Shown piece after piece: positions 1 to 5,424 of a stretch of DNA of 7,361 nucleotides. Made by a program: the position numbers and the translations under genes. Source of the stretch: JACPSX01 sp035288405 [NCBI: bacterium]. Lineage in GTDB: Bacteria; JACPSX01. Every line of letters begins with the position of its first letter. The stretch's first letter is position 1. Below the pieces are notes generated by a model that saw only the letters and a program-made list of their open reading frames with translations, was not told the origin of the DNA and did not search any database. The stretch covers positions 1 through 7,361 of the forward strand of contig DATEAK010000283.1 in assembly GCA_035288405.1 (NCBI GenBank), read 5' to 3'.

Positions 1-861
1 GATGTTGCGGAAGGTGGCGCCTCGGAAGGAGTAAATGCTCTGGGCGTCGTCTCCCACGACCATGACGTTGTCGTGACTGGAAGCGAGAAGCCGTATGATC
101 GCGGCCTGAACTTTATTGGTGTCCTGATACTCATCCACCAGAATGTAGCGGTATCGCTGCGAGAGTCTTTCCCGCACGTCCTCATGCCGGCCAAGAAGTT
201 CCGTCAGCTTTACCAGGAGGTCATCGTAATCCAACATCGACTTCTCTTGTTTGAAAGAGGCATATTCTGCCTGGAGCCGCACGAGATCGTCGAGATAGTG
301 GGAGAAGTGGGGGTATTCATCGGACAGAATGGATTCCAGGGGTTCTTGCCGGTTTACGGATTTGCTCAGAATATCCGCCAGCGTATTTTTGCGGGGAAAT
401 CTCTTTTCCTTGTCGCTCAGGCCCAGCCGCCCACGCAGGAGCTGGAGGACGTCCTCCGCGTCGCTGCGATCCATGATCGTGAACGTGGGGGAGTAGCCGA
501 GGAGCTGTCCATACTTTCTCAAGATCAGATAAGCGACCGAGTGAAAGGTTCCCCCTTGGACACGATCGCAGCGTCCGTCGAGGAGGGCACTGGCCCGGCG
601 CAGCATCTCCTCCGCCGATTTTCGTGTGAAGGTGAGAAGGAGAATCTGTTCGGGAGGAATCCCTCGGGTCACAAGGTGGGCCACCCGGTAGACGAGGGTG
701 CGGGTCTTCCCCGTTCCGGCTCCGGCCACTACCAGAACCGGTCCCTCCAGAGTCTCCACGGCCTTCAATTGGCTCTCGTTGAGGGCCGTTCCGTAGTCAA
801 TCGTCTGGGAGGCGGGGAGAGAGCCCGCCGCGTCGCGGAGCCGGTAGGTTCTCACGGGCAC
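1..861 (-). CDS. UvrD/PcrA-like superfamily 1A DNA helicase, N-terminal part (3' end outside window)
   Basis: ATP-dependent 3'-5' DNA helicase of the UvrD/Rep/PcrA family, acting on DNA in repair, replication restart or recombination. Only the first 287 codons are in the window; the frame runs open through position 1. Motifs visible in order: Q motif LNESQ (about 28-32), Walker A GAGTGKT (47-53), motif Ia LLTFTRKSAEEM (75-86), motif Ib GTFHS (104-108), Walker B LVDEYQDTN (241-249) and motif III VVGDDAQSIYSFRGA (268-282). Together these cover domain 1A and the 1B insertion. I chose GTG at 861-859, one base past the methyltransferase stop, which suggests translational coupling. A second GTG at 855-853 is an alternative, and no in-frame ATG lies close by. 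About 27 residues precede the Q motif, somewhat more than in typical PcrA. Family assignment is secure, but which paralogue (UvrD, PcrA or Rep) cannot be told without the C-terminus. Confidence 0.93.
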   Translation of the reverse strand, partial: MPVRTYRLRDAAGSLPASQTIDYGTALNESQLKAVETLEGPVLVVAGAGTGKTRTLVYRVAHLVTRGIPPEQILLLTFTRKSAEEMLRRASALLDGRCDRVQGGTFHSVAYLILRKYGQLLGYSPTFTIMDRSDAEDVLQLLRGRLGLSDKEKRFPRKNTLADILSKSVNRQEPLESILSDEYPHFSHYLDDLVRLQAEYASFKQEKSMLDYDDLLVKLTELLGRHEDVRERLSQRYRYILVDEYQDTNKVQAAIIRLLASSHDNVMVVGDDAQSIYSFRGATFRNI

Positions 862-862
862 C

Positions 863-1612
863 TCATGCCGTTTTGTATCCGCCGAAGATGGCCCAGTGGT
901 GATATTTCCAGTAACAGTCCACTTCCATGTAACCCAGTTCTACGAGCCACTTCATCTGGATTCCCATGCCGGCTCGGTAGAGGCTACTTGGCTGCGCCGG
1001 ATAGCCGGATTCCCCAAGATTTTCCCGGGCGAACTCGCGCCAAAGGGTTTCCGCTTCTGCGGACAGCCGCCCTTCCCTGATTTTCTCCTGGACGTGGGCG
1101 TCCCAGCGTTTGAAGTAAAAGCGCTGCAAGTGATCGGAGGGGGAAAGAATCTCGTCCGCAATGATCAGGGCTCCTCCGAGAGCCAGTTTGACGAAGATCT
1201 CAGCGAACAGAGACCGTTTCCGAGTGTGAGGGATGTGGTGAAGCACCAGGGTCGAGATGCCGAGGTGAAGAGGATCGTGAAATGACTCCATGGCCTCGTA
1301 ATCATTCAGGTCCTCTCTGTAATACGTGACCCGCTCTGGAAACGCCGCCAGGCACTCCCGAGCGCAGGTCATGGCCTGCTCTGAATGCGCCACGCAGATT
1401 GCCTTTGAGTTGGGGAATTGCGTGAGAATCGCCGCTGTGAAGGCGCCGCTGCCGGCTCCCAGGTCGAGGAAGGTGAGAGGAAAATCCGGGTCGTACGGGA
1501 TCATCTGCAGCACAATGGCCTGCATCTCGTCAAAGCGGGGAAGGAGGACCGGCAGATCCTGATTGTAATGGGGAGTCAGGAATTCGGGAAGGTTTTCCCT
1601 CAATCTAGCCAT
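863..1612 (-). CDS. Class I SAM-dependent methyltransferase of unknown substrate
   Basis: Predicted soluble methyltransferase of 249 residues. The glycine-rich SAM-binding motif I, FLDLGAGSGAFT, is at about 48-59; a post-I strand AICVAHSEQ is at 71-79, an acidic stretch REDLND at 99-104, and a motif IV-like STLVLHHI at 120-127. The C-terminal part, ending in VDCYWKYHHWAIFGGYK, looks like the lid and final strand of generic methyltransferases that act on small molecules or tRNA. The residue closing strand beta-2, usually Asp or Glu to hold the SAM ribose, appears to be Ala75-His76 here. The ATG at 1612 overlaps the end of dapF by 13 bp, and a GGAG lies just before it, at very tight spacing. 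A TTG at residue 4 is a possible alternative start. The stop is one base before the helicase GTG, so the gene is the middle member of a dapF-methyltransferase-helicase operon. I do not recognise the substrate, and its position says little about it. Confidence 0.85.
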   Translation of the reverse strand: MARLRENLPEFLTPHYNQDLPVLLPRFDEMQAIVLQMIPYDPDFPLTFLDLGAGSGAFTAAILTQFPNSKAICVAHSEQAMTCARECLAAFPERVTYYREDLNDYEAMESFHDPLHLGISTLVLHHIPHTRKRSLFAEIFVKLALGGALIIADEILSPSDHLQRFYFKRWDAHVQEKIREGRLSAEAETLWREFARENLGESGYPAQPSSLYRAGMGIQMKWLVELGYMEVDCYWKYHHWAIFGGYKTA

Positions 1613-2430
1613 TCTCCGCTGAAAACTTCGACGGCGGGGCCGGTCATGTAGACGTGGTTGTTCTCAGCCCACTCCATGTTCAGATCCCCCCCCCGTAAGT
1701 GGATAGTCACCCGGCGCTCCGTCTTGCCGTTGAGAACCCCGGCCACGGCCGTGGCGGAAGCTCCGGTGCCGCAGGCCCAGGTTTCTCCCGAGCCTCTCTC
1801 CCAGGTGCGCTGGGAGACCTCGCTGCGGCTTAAGACCTCCACGAATTCCACGTTGGTCCGGCTGGGGAAAACGGGATAGTTCTCGATCAAGGGGCCGTAA
1901 AAGCCGACCTCGAAGTTCTCGACCTGATCGACGAAAATCACGCAGTGCGGGTTTCCCATGGAGACGGCGGTGACCTTGAACTTTCGACCTCCCGCCTCGA
2001 TTTCTTCGGCGATGACTTGCCCTGCGGGACCCGTCATGGGGATCTCGCCGCGCTGGAGGCGGGGACAGCCCATATCGACGGTGACCGTATCCACCCGACC
2101 GTTACTGGCGTGAAGCGTGATCGGTAAGATGCCGGCCAGTGTGTCGATGCGGATCTCCGCCTTGCTCGTATATTTGCGGTCGTAGACGTATTTGCCCACG
2201 CAGCGGATGCCGTTGCCGCACATTTCGGCCTCACTGCCGTCGGCGTTGAAAATTCGCATGCGGAAATCGGCGCTCTCCGCAGGGAGAATAAGAATGATTC
2301 CGTCTCCGCCGATTCCAAAGTGCCGATCACTCATGGCCCGGGACAGGCTGGCTGGATCCGCGACTTTTTCCTTGAGACAGTCGATAAAAATGTAGTCGTT
2401 GCCGGCCCCGTGCATTTTCGTGAACTTCAT
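1600..2430 (-). CDS. dapF: Diaminopimelate epimerase
   Basis: Cytoplasmic, cofactor-free epimerase that converts LL-diaminopimelate to meso-diaminopimelate, the step before lysine and the source of the peptidoglycan cross-linking residue. The 276-residue protein has the family's usual length and begins with the characteristic MKFTKMHGAGNDY. The two catalytic cysteines are visible: Cys71 in MCGNGIRC and Cys220 in WACGTGASA, each in its conserved glycine-rich setting. Substrate-contact segments FNADGSEAE (61-69), SMGNPH (157-162) and ERGSGET (211-217) are intact. I chose ATG 2430 because it matches the family N-terminus and has AAGGA seven bases upstream. The frame extends further upstream to a TTG, but that would lie in the promoter -35 box. 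The coding strand contains a run of nine G (1694-1686) within codons for Arg-Gly-Gly-Asp. First gene of the operon with the methyltransferase and helicase. Confidence 0.97.
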   Translation of the reverse strand: MKFTKMHGAGNDYIFIDCLKEKVADPASLSRAMSDRHFGIGGDGIILILPAESADFRMRIFNADGSEAEMCGNGIRCVGKYVYDRKYTSKAEIRIDTLAGILPITLHASNGRVDTVTVDMGCPRLQRGEIPMTGPAGQVIAEEIEAGGRKFKVTAVSMGNPHCVIFVDQVENFEVGFYGPLIENYPVFPSRTNVEFVEVLSRSEVSQRTWERGSGETWACGTGASATAVAGVLNGKTERRVTIHLRGGDLNMEWAENNHVYMTGPAVEVFSGEWLD

Positions 2431-2482
2431 TCTTGGATCCTTTGCGGATAGGGAAGACTCTTCTAAGCAAACCGCTGTCCAC

Positions 2483-2510
2483 ATTATATACATCGGGGAA
2501 ATCAAGTCAA
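2483..2510 (-). promoter_or_regulatory. Predicted sigma70-type promoter of the dapF operon
   Basis: Read on the minus strand, TTGACT (2510-2505) is followed after 16 bases by a perfect TATAAT (2488-2483). Transcription would start near 2476, giving a leader of about 46 bases before dapF. The short leader has no evident lysine riboswitch. The -35 box lies 13 bp from the -35 box of the divergent rrf2 promoter. Confidence 0.8.
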
Positions 2511-2523
2511 CGCGCTCCAACCA

Positions 2524-2552
2524 TTGACACAGGGGAACCCGTCCGCTATTAA
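2524..2552 (+). promoter_or_regulatory. Predicted sigma70-type promoter of the Rrf2-family regulator gene
   Basis: A perfect -35 box TTGACA (2524-2529) is followed after 17 bases by TATTAA (2547-2552), a 5-of-6 match to the -10 consensus. Predicted start of transcription is near 2559, leaving a leader of about 37 bases before the ATG at 2596. Confidence 0.8.
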
Positions 2553-2574
2553 TAAGGCAGATCTTGCCAGTATT
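2551..2574. promoter_or_regulatory. Possible operator: interrupted palindrome over the rrf2 transcription start
   Basis: The arms AATA-a-GGCA and TGCC-ag-TATT face each other across five bases (GATCT), giving an almost symmetric dyad apart from one extra base in the right arm. It begins at the end of the -10 box and covers the predicted start site, a classical place for autorepression. I do not recognise it as an IscR, NsrR or CymR consensus site. The GGCA/TGCC arms are short, so chance is a real alternative. Confidence 0.35.
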
Positions 2575-2595
2575 TCCTTTTTACAAGGGGGTAAC

Positions 2596-3039
2596 ATGCA
2601 GTTGACCCGGGGGGGAGAGTACGGGATTCTGGGAGTTTTCTATCTGGCCAAGCAGCCTCCGGGGAAAGTGGTGTTGTTGAGCGAGATTGCCAATTCCCAG
2701 GACATTCCCCAGAGTTTTCTCGCCAAGATTTTTCAGCAGCTCTCCCGGGTGAACATTATTCGCTCTGTGCGTGGTGCCAAGGGGGGGTTCACCCTGGCCC
2801 GTTCTCCGGAAACCATCACGGTGCGGGAGATCCTGGAGGTGATCGAAGGGCCCATGCGGCTAAGTGATTGCCTCGTGGGACCGGATCTTTGTGCGCGTCG
2901 CCCGCACTGCCCTCTGCAGCTGGTCTGGTTGGAGATCCACCGGCAGGTCACCGATATTTTGGAGAAGACCACAATCGCGGGATTGATGGAAATGCAGCGC
3001 CTGGATTTACCGTCTCCGCTTTTCCTCCCCCAGCCTTGA
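2596..3039 (+). CDS. Rrf2-family transcriptional regulator, probable Fe-S cluster sensor
   Basis: DNA-binding regulator of 147 residues in the IscR/NsrR/RirA/CymR family. The N-terminus MQLTRGGEYGILGVFYLA is the typical first helix; the winged helix-turn-helix follows at about 27-66, ending in the wing RSVRGAKGGFTLA (56-68). Three cysteines, Cys92, Cys99 and Cys105, form C-x6-C-x5-C in the region where IscR binds its [2Fe-2S] cluster (C-x5-C-x5-C), so iron-sulfur, redox, nitric oxide or iron sensing is likely. The ATG at 2596 was chosen because it begins the family N-terminus and has AAGGGGG four bases upstream; the longer frame would start at a TTG inside the -35 box. The gene stands alone, divergent from dapF and convergent with the phosphoribosyltransferase gene. 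Its targets are unknown. Autoregulation is plausible from the dyad over its own start site, and effects on dapF are possible because the promoters adjoin. No isc or suf genes are in the window. Confidence 0.92.
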   Translation: MQLTRGGEYGILGVFYLAKQPPGKVVLLSEIANSQDIPQSFLAKIFQQLSRVNIIRSVRGAKGGFTLARSPETITVREILEVIEGPMRLSDCLVGPDLCARRPHCPLQLVWLEIHRQVTDILEKTTIAGLMEMQRLDLPSPLFLPQP

Positions 3040-3075
3040 AGGGCCTCTAACTCACTCCATTTGTTGCGTTACACT

Positions 3076-3090
3076 TGATCCGCCGGATCA
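3076..3090. repeat. Short inverted repeat between convergent genes
   Basis: TGATCC and GGATCA form a 6-bp stem around a GCC loop in the 110-bp gap between the rrf2 stop and the phosphoribosyltransferase stop. It could act as a weak bidirectional transcript end or processing hairpin. No T-tract follows on either strand, so it is not a standard intrinsic terminator. I see no gene in this gap. Confidence 0.4.
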
Positions 3091-3149
3091 CAACTGAACT
3101 CTGCTGATCTCTTCGCTTAGGGACTCACAGGCGTCCGACTCAAGGGATG

Positions 3150-4421
3150 TTATTCCACGGGGGAGAGGCGGCTCAAATTCCCCTTTTTGCGACCGACCTT
3201 GGCGCACGGTTTACCTCCTACCTCCACTACGTCGGCGGTTACATCGATCTTTTTGTGCAGTAAGCTTGAACCGACGCCGTACGAATCGACCGGGACCTGG
3301 AGTTTCTCAAACAGCTCGATCCTGGCGGTGTTAAACCCGCCGGAGGCCATGATCTTGAGCTCGTGAAGCCCGTGGGAGTCAAAAACTTCCCGGGCCTTGT
3401 GCACTAGTTCGGGGCAGACTCCCAGACTGTGCTCGTCGTGGGGGGCGACCGACTTATCCCGCAGGTTTCCGGAAGTATCGAAGCGTACCCCCCAGATCCT
3501 GTGTTTTCCCGGTCCTACCGCCTTGCTCAAATCCCGAGGGGTGCCTCCCCAGTGCTTGTCATAAAAAGCGGTGATCACCTGTAGTGTAGTCCCGATGCAA
3601 TCGTTGTCCCAATCCACCAGGACGACGCGGTTTACACTATCCTCGATTTGCCGGTCAAAGGCCAGGGAGGCTTCGACGGTGGAGCCGCTGTAGGAGGCAA
3701 TCAAGGAGTGGGGAATGGTTCCGATCCCGACGTCTCCCCAGTAATCGGCGTTGGCATCCGTGCTGACCCCGAAGGCTCCCGCCTTCATGGCTGCATACCC
3801 GTCCGTGGCCTGCACCCAGAAGTGATCGAAGCGAGCCGAGAAGAATAGAATCGGCTTCCCACGCGCCGCTTTGACCACCTCTGCGGTGGCGGTGGCCGTT
3901 CCGGTAGGACGGCTGATGACCCCGAGCAGTACGGTTTCCAGGTAAGCGAAGTACTGCTGGGGGCCTTCGATGATCATGAAAGGTTCCCATGGTTCCACCC
4001 GGTCTCCGTCAAACAGAGCCCGCACCCGGATCTGGTTCCAGCAATTGACCCAGAACCGGTTCAGCTGCTGGCGGATGCGGGCTCTCTCCAGGTGAAGGCC
4101 CGCGATGGTCTCCTCCGGCCCCTGGTCCGTGAGACGATAGAGATTGTACTGAACCTCACGGAGCTGCTTGTAGAGACGATCGGCGGCTTCCTTGTCCGAA
4201 TAGCAACCGGTACAGAATTTGAGAATGGCGATGGACTCGTCGATACCAACGATTACTGCCGGCTCCCGAACAAAAAACTGGTACGTCACCCAGGGGTTGT
4301 GATTTTCCTTTTCGAGGATCTCGCTTACTCTGAGAAAGTACTTGTCCGTGTAATAGCCGGCCCGGATTTTGTCGATGGGCACCTTGAATACCCAGGGCTC
4401 CAGTCGTTTATTTTGCTCCAT
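3150..4421 (-). CDS. pncB: Nicotinate phosphoribosyltransferase-like enzyme
   Basis: Probable salvage enzyme that joins nicotinate to phosphoribosyl pyrophosphate to make nicotinate mononucleotide for NAD synthesis. The 423-residue protein opens with VPIDKIRAGYYTDKYFLR (14-31), the family's conserved N-terminal tyrosine/aspartate segment. Further family features are RPTGTATA (171-178), the ARFDHFWVQATDGYAA segment (196-211), GIGTIPHSLIA (232-242) with the histidine expected near the active site, GVRFDTSGNL (311-320), and the phosphate-binding end MASGGFN (358-364) with VDSYGVGSSL (378-387). The fold is type II phosphoribosyltransferase. Quinolinate phosphoribosyltransferase is a related alternative, and database records for this group often mix the two names. 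The ATG at 4421 has a strong AGGAGGG six bases upstream that overlaps the stop codon of the preceding crotonase gene, so the pair is co-transcribed and probably translationally coupled. No obvious metabolic link to the crotonase is visible. The symbol is given by family and is not a proven orthology. Confidence 0.85.
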   Translation of the reverse strand: MEQNKRLEPWVFKVPIDKIRAGYYTDKYFLRVSEILEKENHNPWVTYQFFVREPAVIVGIDESIAILKFCTGCYSDKEAADRLYKQLREVQYNLYRLTDQGPEETIAGLHLERARIRQQLNRFWVNCWNQIRVRALFDGDRVEPWEPFMIIEGPQQYFAYLETVLLGVISRPTGTATATAEVVKAARGKPILFFSARFDHFWVQATDGYAAMKAGAFGVSTDANADYWGDVGIGTIPHSLIASYSGSTVEASLAFDRQIEDSVNRVVLVDWDNDCIGTTLQVITAFYDKHWGGTPRDLSKAVGPGKHRIWGVRFDTSGNLRDKSVAPHDEHSLGVCPELVHKAREVFDSHGLHELKIMASGGFNTARIELFEKLQVPVDSYGVGSSLLHKKIDVTADVVEVGGKPCAKVGRKKGNLSRLSPVE

Positions 4422-4427
4422 GACCTG

Positions 4428-4434
4428 CCCTCCT
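4428..4434 (-). promoter_or_regulatory. Strong ribosome-binding site overlapping the crotonase stop codon
   Basis: AGGAGGG on the minus strand shares its first bases with the TAG stop codon (4435-4433) of the crotonase gene and sits six bases before the phosphoribosyltransferase ATG. This layout favours coupled translation of the two genes and fixes the start of the second. Confidence 0.8.
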
Positions 4435-5233
4435 AACGGGACTGGAATTTGGGGCTTCTCTTCTCCGCAAAGGCACGGATGCCCTCGGCGAAATCCTGGG
4501 TTTGCGTGCTCTGTCCGATAAATTGCCGCTCGAATTCCATCTGTGTCTCCAGACTTTCGTTGAGGGAGGAATTAAGCAGCATTTTCGTGCGCCCCATGGC
4601 CAGAGTTGCTCCGGTTGCCAGGTGCGCGGCGAACTCGAAAGTGGCGCGCTCCAGTTCATCGGCGGGAACCACCCGGTTTACGATCCCCAGATCGAAGGCC
4701 TTGGCTGCGCCGATCATCTCTCCAGTGAAGAAGTATTCCGCCGCCCTCTTCATCCCCAAATGCCGGGTGAGAAAGTAACTGGACCCCCCATCCACGGAGA
4801 GCCCGATCTTTACGTAAGCCTGGTTGAAGTGTGCCATGTCGGAAGCAAAGACCAGATCACAGGCCAGCGCAAGGCTGAATCCGGCCCCGCTGGCCACGCC
4901 ATTGACCGAACCGATGACCGGTTTTTCCAGGCGCCGGATGGCAGAGATCATGCCGTGAAGGTAAAAAACCAGCTCCCGCAAAAATCGCTCTCCTTCTGGA
5001 GCTCCCTTTCGAGCCGACTCCAGCATGAGCTTTACATCGCCACCGGAGCAGAAAGCGCGCCCGGCTCCGGTGAGAGTCACACAGCGGATTGTGCGATCGG
5101 ACTGGCAGACCCGCAAGGCATCTATCATTTCCTGACACATGGGGATGCTGAGAGCATTAAGCTGGTCCGGCCGGTTCAGAGTGATCTGTGCTACACCGTC
5201 TCTTGTTTCCCATAGAATCGTTTCGTATGCCAT
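4433..5233 (-). CDS. Crotonase-fold enoyl-CoA hydratase/isomerase family protein, more likely an isomerase
   Basis: Acyl-CoA-processing enzyme of the crotonase superfamily, 266 residues, cytoplasmic. Visible family features: LNRPDQLNALS (19-29), the oxyanion-hole segment GAGRAFCSGGD (56-66), the second oxyanion segment NGVASGAGFSLALACDL (111-127), the VKIGLSVDGGSSYFLTRHLG block (141-160), and a C-terminal helix ending FAEKRSPKF. Aligned by eye to rat mitochondrial hydratase, the two catalytic glutamates (Glu144 and Glu164) correspond to Ser120 and Tyr140, so a simple hydratase is unlikely. Asp148 in SVDGG is placed like the aspartate of PaaG-type and other enoyl-CoA isomerases. The ATG at 5233 has GGAGG six bases upstream and begins the family N-terminus; the frame extends to a TTG at 5269 that lies in the leader. 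First gene of an operon with the phosphoribosyltransferase. The substrate cannot be read from sequence; fatty-acid, aromatic-acid or other acyl-CoA degradation are all possible. Confidence 0.9.
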   Translation of the reverse strand: MAYETILWETRDGVAQITLNRPDQLNALSIPMCQEMIDALRVCQSDRTIRCVTLTGAGRAFCSGGDVKLMLESARKGAPEGERFLRELVFYLHGMISAIRRLEKPVIGSVNGVASGAGFSLALACDLVFASDMAHFNQAYVKIGLSVDGGSSYFLTRHLGMKRAAEYFFTGEMIGAAKAFDLGIVNRVVPADELERATFEFAAHLATGATLAMGRTKMLLNSSLNESLETQMEFERQFIGQSTQTQDFAEGIRAFAEKRSPKFQSR

Positions 5234-5286
5234 TGAATGCCTCCGCTTCAAGGAAAGGGGAAAGAACAAGAACCGCTTCCCGTACG

Positions 5287-5314
5287 ATTATACGCCGGAG
5301 CGGGCCGGCATCAA
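5287..5314 (-). promoter_or_regulatory. Predicted promoter of the crotonase-phosphoribosyltransferase operon
   Basis: On the minus strand TTGATG (5314-5309, 4 of 6 consensus bases) precedes a perfect TATAAT (5292-5287) by 16 bases. Transcription would start near 5280, about 47 bases before the crotonase ATG. The -35 box lies inside the left arm of the heptad repeat, so the repeat may supply part of the promoter. Confidence 0.65.
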
Positions 5315-5414
5315 GCATGAAGCTGGAAGGCGTTCAGCGGTAAGCGCTCAGCCAGAAATTTGAAAGGAATGTCTGCCGAGAAATTTGGGCATCTAAAGCT
5401 GAGTGCTGACAGCT
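5308..5414. repeat. Degenerate heptad repeat in two opposing arms
   Basis: The gap between the crotonase and IspH-UbiA genes carries GC dinucleotides at a 7-bp period. In the left arm they begin at 5308, 5315, 5322, 5330, 5337, 5344 and 5351, with one 8-bp step; read on the minus strand the units resemble GCTGAAC or GCTTACC. In the right arm they begin at 5398, 5405 and 5412, with plus-strand units like GCTGAGT and GCTGACA. The arms therefore face each other, and 5332-5352 can pair imperfectly with 5398-5418. The spacer holds a 9-bp direct repeat, AGAAATTTG (5354-5362 and 5379-5387). No coding frame or clear terminator is visible here. Confidence 0.6.
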
Positions 5415-5424
5415 ATTTTCGCTC

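Noticed and set aside
73-1080. Plus-strand open frame of 335 codons opposite the helicase and methyltransferase genes
   Set aside because: The minus strand carries clear helicase motifs throughout the same DNA. The plus-strand translation resembles no protein family and runs across two real genes, so it is a composition-driven shadow.
2431-2476. Lysine riboswitch upstream of dapF
   Set aside because: The predicted leader is only about 46 bases, far too short for the lysine aptamer, and no matching elements are seen.
2431-2520. Thirty-residue N-terminal extension of dapF from a TTG
   Set aside because: The extension would start within the -35 region and cover the TATAAT box. The family N-terminus and a good ribosome-binding site point to the ATG at 2430.
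2524-2595. Longer Rrf2 protein starting at TTG 2524
   Set aside because: That TTG is part of the perfect -35 box TTGACA. The ATG at 2596 matches the family start and has AAGGGGG upstream.
3076-3090. Rho-independent terminator between the convergent genes
   Set aside because: The 6-bp stem has no T-tract on either strand, so it is listed only as an inverted repeat.
4502-5215. Plus-strand open frame of 237 codons opposite the crotonase
   Set aside because: It lies entirely antisense to a well-supported crotonase gene and shows no family resemblance.
5308-5414. CRISPR array
   Set aside because: The periodicity is 7 bp with degenerate units, and there are no long conserved repeats or unique spacers of CRISPR size and no cas gene.
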